From UBA4416 sp040387555 (GTDB taxonomy: Bacteria; Bacteroidota; Bacteroidia; B-17B0; Aurantibacillaceae), in NCBI GenBank assembly GCA_040387555.1, contig JAZKDO010000005.1:434001-498000 (forward strand): a stretch of DNA of 64,000 nucleotides, read 5' to 3'. The notes under the pieces were generated by a model, which saw nothing but the letters and a program-made list of their open reading frames with translations, made no database searches and was not told the origin of the DNA. How positions within the stretch are numbered: the first letter of the stretch is position 1; the number at the start of each line of letters is the position of its first letter. Below are positions 9,471-17,673 of this stretch, one piece after another. The translations under genes were made by a program, and so were the position numbers.

Positions 9471-11495
9471 ATGATTAAACAATTTTTACTTTTCACTTTT
9501 TTACTATTAAACATTTCTTTTTCCGCGCAGGAAGAAGAAACTGCCTCCAAATTCTGTGTTGAAATTGATAATAAAAAAGCACTGAAGCTCTACGAGAAAG
9601 CCATAGATAAAAAGAAATACAAGAAAGTAGAACGCCTTGGTTTTTTAAGAGAATTATTGGATATGGAGCCTGATTTTGCTGAAGCGAATATTGCCATGGC
9701 TCGGGAAATTGTAGTTCATAGTAAACTTGAGAATAAGTCATTTGGTGCATCTATACCGTTTTTTTTAAAGGCAATTGCGGTTTGTCCGCAAATTCATTCT
9801 GAACCTTATTATTACATTGGGTTTAATTATTACGAAGAAGCTAAGAATGATTCTGCAATAAAATATCTAACTAAATTTTTAAAATTTAAGGATGATGATG
9901 AAAAGAAATTTGCCAAAGAATATGAAGGGCAAATATTTCAGTCAAAAGAAATGATTAAGTATGCAAAAAAGGAAAGTGAATTGAAGAAGAAGGTCGTTCC
10001 TTTTGATCCAAAAGTAGTAACCGGGGTTTCCACCAAAACTGATGAATACCTGGCTTATATTTCTCCGGATGATAAACTGTGTTTTTTTACCCGTAAGGTT
10101 CCACTGAAATCGATGAATACAGTAAAGGCTTTGGACGGAGAAAAAGAAATGTTTATGGTGGCTACCCGTGATAACACAGGAATTTTCAATAAAGGAGAAC
10201 CAATGTCGCCGCCATTTAATACGACAGATGACAACCAGGGAGGATGCACCATTTCCATCGACAATAAGTTTTTATATTTTGCAATGAATCGTCAGGAAGG
10301 TGGTGCACAGCCAAACTGCGATATTTACATGAGTAAAAATGAAGGGGATTACTGGACTGATATTGTAAAAATAGGACCCAATGTAAATCATGCAGTTTAT
10401 TGGGATTCTCAACCAACATTGAGTGCAGATGGTAACTCATTATATTTTGCCAGCGACCGACCAGGTGGTTATGGGGGAATTGATTTATATGTTACTCGTA
10501 AAGATCTTATGACGGGAATATGGGGCGTTCCTAAAAACATGGGGCCTAAGATTAATACACAGGGACATGAAAAAACACCGTTTATTCACTCAGATAGTGA
10601 GACGTTGTACTTTAGCAGTGATGGGCACTATGGCTTTGGCGCCATGGATATATTCTTTATTCGTAAGGATGAAAAAGGAGAGTGGATGGAACCAGAGAAT
10701 ATTGGTTATCCAATTAATACCGACGCGGATGACGTTGGATTTTTTGTGAGCACAGATAGTAAGACTGGTTACTTTTTTTCATATGATGAAGGGAAAATGA
10801 GAGGTAAAGGAGTTGGGCGTTATGATTTGTATTCTTTTGAATTATATAAGGAAGCCCGTCCGCAGGAAACTACATTTTTGAGCGGTGAATTAAAAGATAA
10901 AGAGGGAAATAAAATCGAAGGTGCTAAAGTGGAAATTACCAATACGGCTACAAAAGAAAAAACATTGGCTGTAGTGGATTCTACTACTGGAACATACATG
11001 GTAGCCGTGAATTTAAAAAAGAAAGATGATTTGTTGATTACCGTAAAAAAGGATGACTATGCGTTTTCTTCTAAAGTAGTAAGTATTAGAGATGCTAGTT
11101 TTGAGAATAAACCCAAGTCTGTTAATATAGAAGTTAATCAGGCTTCTGCCGGTAATTCTTTTGTGTTGAATAATTTATATTACAATACTAATTCTGCCGA
11201 TCTTAAACAGGAGTCTTTTATTGTACTTGAATCTTTTGCGGAATATTTAAATGAAAATCCATCAATTTCAATTGAAATACAAGGACACACGGATAATGTA
11301 GGGGCAGTAAAATCCAATGAGGCTTTATCTGCTAATCGGGCCTACACTGTTAAAGCTTTTTTGGAAGAGAAAGGAGTAGATGGAAAACGGATTTCAGCTA
11401 AAGGATACGGTCCAAATAAACCACTTGTTCCTAATACGTCAGAAGATGGAAAAGCAAAAAACCGTAGAACAGAATTTCTTATTATTTCTAAGTAG
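9471..11495 (+). CDS. PorE-like OmpA-family protein: TPR, PD40 propeller, carboxypeptidase-regulatory domain, OmpA
   Basis: 674 aa from the ATG at 9471; an ATG at 9447 is in frame but would put eight residues in front of a clean signal peptide (MIKQFLLFTFLLLNISFSAQ). Order of domains: TPR helices (about 30-170); WD40-like PD40 propeller blades with repeated SPDDK, SADGNSLYFASDRPGGYGG and YFSSDGHYGFGAMDIF motifs (about 190-460); a carboxypeptidase-regulatory beta sandwich (about 465-555); a C-terminal OmpA peptidoglycan-binding domain with GHTDNVG near residue 605. This is the domain order of PorE, the peptidoglycan anchor of the type IX secretion machine. Several paralogs with the same order occur per genome, so orthology is not proven. 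Confidence 0.88.
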   Translation: MIKQFLLFTFLLLNISFSAQEEETASKFCVEIDNKKALKLYEKAIDKKKYKKVERLGFLRELLDMEPDFAEANIAMAREIVVHSKLENKSFGASIPFFLKAIAVCPQIHSEPYYYIGFNYYEEAKNDSAIKYLTKFLKFKDDDEKKFAKEYEGQIFQSKEMIKYAKKESELKKKVVPFDPKVVTGVSTKTDEYLAYISPDDKLCFFTRKVPLKSMNTVKALDGEKEMFMVATRDNTGIFNKGEPMSPPFNTTDDNQGGCTISIDNKFLYFAMNRQEGGAQPNCDIYMSKNEGDYWTDIVKIGPNVNHAVYWDSQPTLSADGNSLYFASDRPGGYGGIDLYVTRKDLMTGIWGVPKNMGPKINTQGHEKTPFIHSDSETLYFSSDGHYGFGAMDIFFIRKDEKGEWMEPENIGYPINTDADDVGFFVSTDSKTGYFFSYDEGKMRGKGVGRYDLYSFELYKEARPQETTFLSGELKDKEGNKIEGAKVEITNTATKEKTLAVVDSTTGTYMVAVNLKKKDDLLITVKKDDYAFSSKVVSIRDASFENKPKSVNIEVNQASAGNSFVLNNLYYNTNSADLKQESFIVLESFAEYLNENPSISIEIQGHTDNVGAVKSNEALSANRAYTVKAFLEEKGVDGKRISAKGYGPNKPLVPNTSEDGKAKNRRTEFLIISK

Positions 11496-11505
11496 TTTAA
11501 ACCTC

Positions 11506-12003
11506 TTATTTTTTATCTTTTAGATATAAAAAAGCTTTTAAAGTCAGAAGCTCTTCTTGGGACGTATATACATCTACTTCATAAGTGATTGATTGCTGCA
11601 GACTAGGATTTTGCGTATAACCGTACAGAAAATAAGAAAACATTTTACGGCGTATGAAATAAATCAATGTCAGGTCCGCAATATCAATTTCACTTTTATC
11701 AACAATATCAATTTTATTGTTGAGGTAATTTTCAAGATTTTTTTCAATATGATCAACTACTTTTCCTTTTACCAATGCATTTAATGCTTGTCGGTTAGAT
11801 TCAATGCTTCTTGTAACGAGTTCCTCTTCACTAAGTTTAGACAAAGGTTTCATTACCGGAAGGTCTTCTTCTCTTCCAAAGCGTATGCCGATAGTCACAT
11901 ACTCTTTTAGGTGATTATCCATTATATAAGCTGCAAAAGCAGGGAGATATTTAAAATTAAATTTCTCCCTGTTTGTAATGAGGTCTTTAACGTTTTTTTC
12001 CAC
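11506..12003 (-). CDS. Hypothetical protein, 165 aa
   Basis: Not recognised. Soluble, mainly helical, no signal peptide or membrane segment. Features: RFGREEDLPVMKPLSKLSEEELV near residues 42-65, then ESNRQALNALVKGKVVDHIEKNLENYLNNK, and DLTLIYFIRRKMFSYFL towards the C-terminus. It resembles the helical N-terminal input modules found in some sensor proteins, but no effector domain follows. Single gene, convergent with the OmpA gene (10 bp between stops). Composition and codon use look native. Confidence 0.65.
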   Translation of the reverse strand: MEKNVKDLITNREKFNFKYLPAFAAYIMDNHLKEYVTIGIRFGREEDLPVMKPLSKLSEEELVTRSIESNRQALNALVKGKVVDHIEKNLENYLNNKIDIVDKSEIDIADLTLIYFIRRKMFSYFLYGYTQNPSLQQSITYEVDVYTSQEELLTLKAFLYLKDKK

Positions 12004-12092
12004 GTGTTTTTTTTAAGTGGGTGCTTGCCATTAATCCTAGAATAAATTGATCATTATTAAAAATCATTTTAAACCCATTTCAATTTATAATT

Positions 12093-12437
12093 TTAGGCTG
12101 TGCCTATTTTATTTTCAAACTGAAAGAAATCATAATAGTTCCTAAATGCCCCTAAAGCTTTTTTGGTTAAAGGGTCCAACTGGTTAATATCATTTACCTG
12201 GTATCGGCCAGTCATTGAACGTTGGAGGTGATTGAAATTATGATTGATTTTTGTTCTTAGAATAATAACATCAGTTAACGAATAATTATTTTTTCTATAA
12301 ATATCAGTAAGGTCTCTAACCAGTGATGCCGTATCAAGAAATGTTTTACTTAGTTCCGGGTTCCCTTGTTTTTTATAAGTTTTGCCGTACTGAATCAATT
12401 CATTTTTAATTGCTTCATGCTTCTCATAATTTGTCAT
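12093..12437 (-). CDS. Small helical protein, member 1 of a local three-member family
   Basis: 114 aa. Paralogous to the genes at 28587-28931 and 29130-29444. Shared features: an N-terminal E(A/Q)IKNEL helix, a central T(A/K)SL(V/I)(R/K)(D/E)L.D.Y(R/K)K line, the motif KINHNFN(H/Y)L in members 1 and 2, and a C-terminal YYDFFQF in members 1 and 2. All-helical, soluble, no signal peptide. The family is not one I recognise. Preceded by an AT-rich 362-bp gap. Confidence 0.65.
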   Translation of the reverse strand: MTNYEKHEAIKNELIQYGKTYKKQGNPELSKTFLDTASLVRDLTDIYRKNNYSLTDVIILRTKINHNFNHLQRSMTGRYQVNDINQLDPLTKKALGAFRNYYDFFQFENKIGTA

Positions 12438-12799
12438 AGTGCTTTTTTCTTTGCAAAATAAGACAATGTTATACAGATTTCATTATAGAAATTTATGATT
12501 CACAAAGTTTGTCATATAGATTTTACAGATTGTTGCAGAATTATGTAACTCTGCATTAATATTTATCTTTTTAGAAAAAAAAAGCTAAGTATAAAACTAT
12601 CGAAAACGAATGTATCGAAAGCCTGATGGGAGATAATTTGTTAACTGCTTACCGCCCTGTTTGTTTGAAAGATAAAGTAGTAGCAGTTATTCTTGAAGCC
12701 ATACTAATGCCTGTAATAAACTAACCATTATATGCCTTACTCTATTTTTTTAGTATGGATGCAACACTAATGGAATATTAATGTTTTATTTTAGAGGCT
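12438..12799. other. Intergenic stretch with a short coding-like remnant
   Basis: 362 bp without an established gene. On the + strand 12581-12724 reads without interruption as protein-like sequence (KAKYKTIENECIESL, then from an ATG at 12626 a 32-codon peptide MGDNLLTAYRPVCLKDK... ending VILEAILMPVIN). No ATG opens the full frame and I recognise no family, so it may be a tiny gene or the tail of a decayed one. The rest is AT-rich and holds the upstream region of xth and of the small - strand gene. Confidence 0.3.
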
Positions 12800-13576
12800 A
12801 TGAAAATCGCAACGTACAATGTTAATGGTGTTAATGGACGACTTCCTGTATTATTAAAATGGCTGCAAGAGGAGAAACCTGATGTTGTTTGTCTTCAGGA
12901 ATTAAAATGTCCTGATGAAAAATTCCCAATAACCGCTATTAAAGAGGCTGGTTATTCCGCAATATGGCATGGGCAAAAAAGCTGGAACGGTGTAGCCATT
13001 CTTTCCCGAAAACATGAGATAAAGGAAATTGAACGGGGACTTGCAGGTGATCCTGAGGATTTGCAAAGTCGTTTTATTGGTGCTGAGGTTAACGGTATTT
13101 ATATTTTTTGTCTGTATTTGCCAAATGGTAACCCAGCTCCCGGACCAAAGTTTGATTATAAACTGGAATGGTTCAAGCGATTAACAACAAGAGCTAAGGA
13201 ACTCCAAAAATTGAAAAAACCAGTATTGCTGGTAGGTGATTTTAATGTGATGCCGACTGAACTGGATGTATATAAGCCGGAGCGCTGGCTTGATGACGCG
13301 CTTTTTAGGCCAGAAACAAGAGCAGCATTTCAAAAGTTAATCAAACAAGGGTGGACGGATGCCATCCGAAAACTTTACCCTGATAAGGTGATTTATACCT
13401 TCTGGGATTATTTCAGGAATGCTTACGGAAGGAACGCAGGGTTAAGAATAGATCATTTCCTGATGAATGAAGAGTTGACTGAACGATTAAAAAATGCAGG
13501 TGTAGATAAAGAGGTAAGAGGTTGGGAAAAAACAAGCGACCATGCACCTGTATGGATAAAAATTTCAGAAAAATAA
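12800..13576 (+). CDS. xth: Exodeoxyribonuclease III
   Basis: 258 aa, full length for the Xth/APE1 family. It is an AP endonuclease and 3'-5' exonuclease in base excision repair. The metal and catalytic motifs are in place: TYNVNG at 4-9, CLQELK near 31-36, LYLPNG near 103, GDFNV near 145 and SDHAPVW near the C-terminus. Stands alone; the next gene downstream on the other strand is a decayed GAF fragment. Acts in the cytosol on DNA with abasic sites or damaged 3' ends. Confidence 0.95.
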   Translation: MKIATYNVNGVNGRLPVLLKWLQEEKPDVVCLQELKCPDEKFPITAIKEAGYSAIWHGQKSWNGVAILSRKHEIKEIERGLAGDPEDLQSRFIGAEVNGIYIFCLYLPNGNPAPGPKFDYKLEWFKRLTTRAKELQKLKKPVLLVGDFNVMPTELDVYKPERWLDDALFRPETRAAFQKLIKQGWTDAIRKLYPDKVIYTFWDYFRNAYGRNAGLRIDHFLMNEELTERLKNAGVDKEVRGWEKTSDHAPVWIKISEK

Positions 13577-13585
13577 CTTAAGCAC

Positions 13586-13735
13586 TCATTTAACAGCCCG
13601 GAAGCCTGCTGATTCTACTATACGTTTATGTGGAATAAATGCAATATCATTGGTAATATCAGTAATAATAACGGATGCTCCAGTGCCACTAGCTCTTCCA
13701 CAGGCAGATGAATCAAATGCTTTCACAACTTTAAA
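13586..13735 (-). pseudogene. Remnant of a GAF-domain sensor protein
   Basis: About 50 codons reading FKVVKAFDSSACGRASGTG... and ending HKRIVESAGFRAVK before a TGA. The spacing of DSSACGRA, then a VII.DI..D..F.PH strand, then AGFRAV matches the middle of the GAF domains of PAS/GAF histidine kinases, where AGFRAVQSTPL is the usual continuation; here the frame stops at once. No start, no rest of the domain and no kinase are present. I read it as a decayed fragment squeezed between xth and the pseudouridine synthase. Confidence 0.55.
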
Positions 13736-13754
13736 ATGGAAGCAATAGATTTTC

Positions 13755-14462
13755 CTACACCAATTTTGCCAGCTCATTCCAAACCGTATCATCTGTATTA
13801 GGCTTGCAGGTAACACTTATTGGTTCGAGTTTAATGGGATGCGTAAATTCAACCTTATATGAATGGAGATGAATAAAAGGAGTTTGGTTTGACCGGTCAA
13901 AACCATATTTCAAATCACCTTTAATAGGACATCCTATTGCTGAAAGTTGCGCTCTGATTTGGTGATGACGGCCTGTATATAAATTAATTTCCAATAAATG
14001 ATAGTTCGAAATTGAGGCAATTAAAGTGTAGGACAATTCTGCTTTTAATGCGCCTGGCCTTTCTGTTGCAAAAGCTTTAGATGTGTTTTTTTGTTCATTC
14101 TTAATAAGGTAATGTGTTAAGCGTTGCGTGATGTGTGGAGGTTTATTTTTTACCACAGCCCAATATGTTTTCTGAATGGTTTTATCTCTGAATAATTCAT
14201 TCATCCGGGTGAGCGCTTTACTCGTTTTAGCAAAAATCACAATTCCTGAAACAGGGCGATCTAATCTATGACAGACCCCACAAAATACATTTCCTGGTTT
14301 GTTATCGCGTTGCTTGATGAAATTTTTCACCTTTTCGGATAAAGGCATATCACCGGTTTTATCACCCTGAACTATTTCCGAAGCTTTTTTATTAATGATG
14401 ATCAAATGATTATCCTCGTAAATAATCTGTTTGGCATCAATCGTATCTGAGGACGGGAACAT
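13755..14462 (-). CDS. RluA-family pseudouridine synthase
   Basis: 235 aa. Converts specific uridines of rRNA or tRNA to pseudouridine. The catalytic motif HRLDR is at 65-69 (Asp68), followed by PVSG; a second conserved block, INLYTGRHHQIRAQL, lies near residue 175, and GDLKYG near 205. It lacks an N-terminal S4 domain, so it belongs with the short RluA-like (RluA/TruC/YqcB-like) enzymes rather than RluC/RluD. The exact target base cannot be told from sequence. 5 bp after the OmpA-family gene upstream, so probably the last gene of that unit. Confidence 0.9.
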   Translation of the reverse strand: MFPSSDTIDAKQIIYEDNHLIIINKKASEIVQGDKTGDMPLSEKVKNFIKQRDNKPGNVFCGVCHRLDRPVSGIVIFAKTSKALTRMNELFRDKTIQKTYWAVVKNKPPHITQRLTHYLIKNEQKNTSKAFATERPGALKAELSYTLIASISNYHLLEINLYTGRHHQIRAQLSAIGCPIKGDLKYGFDRSNQTPFIHLHSYKVEFTHPIKLEPISVTCKPNTDDTVWNELAKLV

Positions 14463-14467
14463 GAATA

Positions 14468-16417
14468 CTAATTAAATATTAATTTAAATTCCAATCGTCT
14501 GTTTACTGCGTGCTCATCATCGCTGCAAATAGCCTCGTTCCCACAGTTGTTAATCAGTTTGGATTCTCCGTAACCTTTAGCGATGATACGTTCGGTACTA
14601 ATGCCTTTACTGACAATGTAATTTTTTGCACTATTTGCACGGGCTTCACTTAACTTTAAATTGTAAGCATCACTTCCTTTACTATCACTATGAGCACTTA
14701 ATTCAATATTAAATTTCTGATTGGAGTGCATTGCCAGTATAACCTTATCCAGTGTTTGTTGAGATTGTGCCTGAAGCTCTGCCTTATTGGATTCGAATAA
14801 AATATTTTCAACGATAGTCTCTCCTTCACCCGGTTGCACATTTTTTTTAACTTCACGATCGATGATAGATAGCCAAGGATCATCTACATATAATTCTGAG
14901 AACTTGCCTTGTTCTGTAGATAAAGGCTTATAGTTAAATCGGTGGCCTTTGATCAGGGAAACTAATTTAATAAGATTGTCTTGATTATCAAACACTAAAA
15001 TGTTAGAGAATGATTCGAGAATATTTTTTTCGTTTTCTGCTGTCAGTAAAAATTGCTTGGTGTAAGGTAAATGTTTAAAAGAAAAATCACCTTCCTTGTT
15101 AGTCATTGCAGAATCTATTCGTTCAAAACGATCATTCAGCAATAACACCTTCATGTCTGCTAAAGGATTGTTTTTATTATCCCCGTATAATCTTCCTTTA
15201 ACATTCATTTTTAATTCGGATTCATCCATGACCAAATCATTAAATGTGCTACTCGAAACGGAAAGGAATTTATAAATGAATTTTTTTCCGGAAACGGAAT
15301 CCAGGCGTTTGATGAACTTATCCTTAACACTATATAAATTCATAATGAAATTAGTTTCGTCATCCGCACTATCATAGGCAATGGAGTAGGAGTTGCCTGG
15401 AGCAATATTTGAAAATAGGAAATTGCCTAAGGCATTTGTTTTTGTTTTTTGAAGTACATTATTTTTCTCACCAAGTAAATAAACAGTTTTGTTAGTAGCC
15501 ACTTTTTTCTCCGTGCCATTTGTTGCTACCAGTTTACCGGCGATGTTATATTTGAAATTTTTATCAATTAATTTAGAGATAAGGTTATTGTCATCTTTAT
15601 TATTAAATACATAATTATTAGCACCACTGATTATAGCGATTTTATCGTGTACACTATTCTGTAATTTTATTTTGTCATGATTCGGGTTTTCTGTTTCACT
15701 TAACGTCACTGAAACGCCATCAGCCTGGTCTGCATCTACGCCCTGAAAAACAAACATCCCATGATTAGTGGTTTGAGAAGTAGAGATTGCTTCTCCTTTT
15801 TTATTTACTAATTGAACAGTTTTGTTTTTTAAGGGTGTTTGCTTGTCATTATCCAGACTTAATTTACCGGCCAGCTGAACATACTCTTTTAATTTTTCAG
15901 TATTAATAAACGGAACAGTAGTGTCTTTTTTAACAACATCTTCTTTTTTGTAAATGTTACTAATAAATTTATTCATGTAAACCGTATCATCTACAAATTT
16001 TGATTTTCCGTCAAATACGATTTGATGAAATTGTTTGTTGAACTGGGTGGTGTCAATGTTCTGGTCTTTAGTAAAGAAGGGGATGTCAAGCGCGTAAGTG
16101 ATTCGGTAGTGTCTTTTATTTTCCGGAATTCCATCGGCATAAACCCTGATGAACATTTTTTGAGCAACGGCATTGATCAGGTAAATATCATATACACTGC
16201 CATACTCCAGAGTGGTCCTGAAATCATTTTTGCCCTTGGTGTTAAACTCGGAAACGACCGTGTTACCTTTCATCACTTTTACCTGTGTAAAATTGAGTGG
16301 TTTGTTATTCAAAAAGTTTCTCCCTACAAACTGTAGTTCGCCGTCGTATTGTTGCGCTTTAAAAGAAAACGAGATAAAGGCAAGTGTTATAAAAAGAACC
16401 GTTTTTATAATATTCAT
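14468..16417 (-). CDS. OmpA-family protein with carboxypeptidase-regulatory-type repeats
   Basis: 649 aa. Signal peptide MNIIKTVLFITLAFISFSFK then AQ. The body carries several beta-sandwich segments of the SdrD/carboxypeptidase-regulatory type: LAGKLSLDNDKQTPLKNKTV, YNIAGKLVATNGTEKKVA and MNVKGRLYGDNKNNPLADMK, each followed by a T..GxFxF line (GMFVFQG, GNFLFSN, GDFSFKH). The last 120 residues are an OmpA domain with LSAHSDSKGSDAYN and SEARANSAKNYIVSKG. It therefore probably anchors an exported scaffold to peptidoglycan in the periplasm. No TPR or PD40 propeller, unlike the protein encoded at 9.5 kb. Confidence 0.85.
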   Translation of the reverse strand: MNIIKTVLFITLAFISFSFKAQQYDGELQFVGRNFLNNKPLNFTQVKVMKGNTVVSEFNTKGKNDFRTTLEYGSVYDIYLINAVAQKMFIRVYADGIPENKRHYRITYALDIPFFTKDQNIDTTQFNKQFHQIVFDGKSKFVDDTVYMNKFISNIYKKEDVVKKDTTVPFINTEKLKEYVQLAGKLSLDNDKQTPLKNKTVQLVNKKGEAISTSQTTNHGMFVFQGVDADQADGVSVTLSETENPNHDKIKLQNSVHDKIAIISGANNYVFNNKDDNNLISKLIDKNFKYNIAGKLVATNGTEKKVATNKTVYLLGEKNNVLQKTKTNALGNFLFSNIAPGNSYSIAYDSADDETNFIMNLYSVKDKFIKRLDSVSGKKFIYKFLSVSSSTFNDLVMDESELKMNVKGRLYGDNKNNPLADMKVLLLNDRFERIDSAMTNKEGDFSFKHLPYTKQFLLTAENEKNILESFSNILVFDNQDNLIKLVSLIKGHRFNYKPLSTEQGKFSELYVDDPWLSIIDREVKKNVQPGEGETIVENILFESNKAELQAQSQQTLDKVILAMHSNQKFNIELSAHSDSKGSDAYNLKLSEARANSAKNYIVSKGISTERIIAKGYGESKLINNCGNEAICSDDEHAVNRRLEFKLIFN

Positions 16418-16434
16418 ATACTATAAATGTAATT

Positions 16435-17037
16435 TTATTTTTTTATGTTTTGAAGTATTTCAAGAATTTCTTTACAACAACTTTCTAGGGTATCTTCATT
16501 ATATTGTCTAATAGTAAGGCTAAGAACAACGGTATTTATATTCCCATTCACCATATAATATTTGTCAAGTGTTTTTTTTAGCCTTCTCAGGTAAGTTTGC
16601 TTAAGACTCTTTTCGATGTCGCGTCCGCGCTTGTGGATGTTTTTTTCTAGCAATTCAGTTGTGGTATCAAGGTATACCACTAAATCCGGTGTTGGTAGGG
16701 TTTTACGAATCGGCTTAAAATGTTTTTTGAAGAATTGGTAATCAACAGGATCTAAATTGGTTTTTGCAAAGCAGAGAGATTTATCAAAATGAAAATCACT
16801 GATGGTGATAGTACCCTTTTTTAATGATTTAAAATGATTGGTCAGTTGTTTCTGGCGCTCAATTAAAAAAGAATATTCAGTTGGAAAAGCATAGGTTTGA
16901 TTGTCATTGTAAAATAAAGGTAACAAAGTGTTTTCTTCAAATTTTTCAGCTAAATAAGTCGCTTTTAATTTTTTAGATAATGCCTTAGCTAAGGTAGTTT
17001 TACCGGAGCCTATATTTCCTTCAATACAAATAAACAT
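16435..17037 (-). CDS. Deoxynucleoside kinase (dNK family)
   Basis: 200 aa. P-loop GNIGSGKT at residues 7-14, the dNK motif around ISDFHFDKSLCFAK, and an arginine-rich lid KRGRDIEKS near 137. Salvage of deoxynucleosides by phosphorylation with ATP in the cytosol; which base (dA/dG/dC) is not evident. Only 2 bp separate it from folK upstream, so the two form an operon, an arrangement I have seen in several Bacteroidota. Confidence 0.87.
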   Translation of the reverse strand: MFICIEGNIGSGKTTLAKALSKKLKATYLAEKFEENTLLPLFYNDNQTYAFPTEYSFLIERQKQLTNHFKSLKKGTITISDFHFDKSLCFAKTNLDPVDYQFFKKHFKPIRKTLPTPDLVVYLDTTTELLEKNIHKRGRDIEKSLKQTYLRRLKKTLDKYYMVNGNINTVVLSLTIRQYNEDTLESCCKEILEILQNIKK

Positions 17038-17039
17038 AA

Positions 17040-17537
17040 TTAATCTACGGATATAAATGGTTTAACATCAGAGGTGTCTTCGCACTCTTTTAGTAAACTA
17101 AAGATAGTTTTATTTAAGAGAGGATGCAAATGATTTGAAGCAATTTCATTCAACGGAATCAATACAAATTTACGCAAATGTAACCTCGGGTGCGGAATCA
17201 CTAAATGTGACTGTTCACTAATCATGTCATTATAGAAAAGAATATCTATATCAAGCGTTCTCGGTTCATAGGTGTGATCGAAATTTCTTTCCCTTCCAAG
17301 GCTTTTTTCAATTTTCAACAGGGTTTTTAAAAGGGCTTGGGCTGGTAGATCGGTTTGTATTTTCACACATTGGTTCAGATATGCTTGCTGGTTTTCTACG
17401 CCCCATGCCTCCGTTTCGTAAATGCCTGATTTAGTTTCTATTTTTCCAGCTAATTCACTGATCTTCAAAAGAGCTAGTTTCAAGGCTTTTTCCCTGTCTC
17501 CAATATTACCGCCCAAACATAAATACGCCTCGTTCAT
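17040..17537 (-). CDS. folK: 2-amino-4-hydroxy-6-hydroxymethyldihydropteridine pyrophosphokinase
   Basis: 165 aa, usual length for HPPK. Transfers pyrophosphate from ATP to 6-hydroxymethyl-dihydropterin in folate synthesis. Hallmarks: LCLGGNIGDRE near the start, the RERNFDHTYEPRTLDIDILFYND block (ATP/Mg binding, PRTLDIDIL) at about 102-123, and IPHPRLHLRKFVLIPL. First gene of the folK-kinase pair. Divergent from sppA across a 136-bp AT-rich spacer. Confidence 0.95.
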   Translation of the reverse strand: MNEAYLCLGGNIGDREKALKLALLKISELAGKIETKSGIYETEAWGVENQQAYLNQCVKIQTDLPAQALLKTLLKIEKSLGRERNFDHTYEPRTLDIDILFYNDMISEQSHLVIPHPRLHLRKFVLIPLNEIASNHLHPLLNKTIFSLLKECEDTSDVKPFISVD

Positions 17538-17673
17538 AAAATTAATTACAAAAATACAAGAATGTAGACTAAATTGGCCTATCTAAAGAATAATTTTTAA
17601 TTTAATAATAAGGGATCAAAAACTAAATTTTAATTTAGCTCTATTGCTTTTTACACATAATTTATAACAATAT

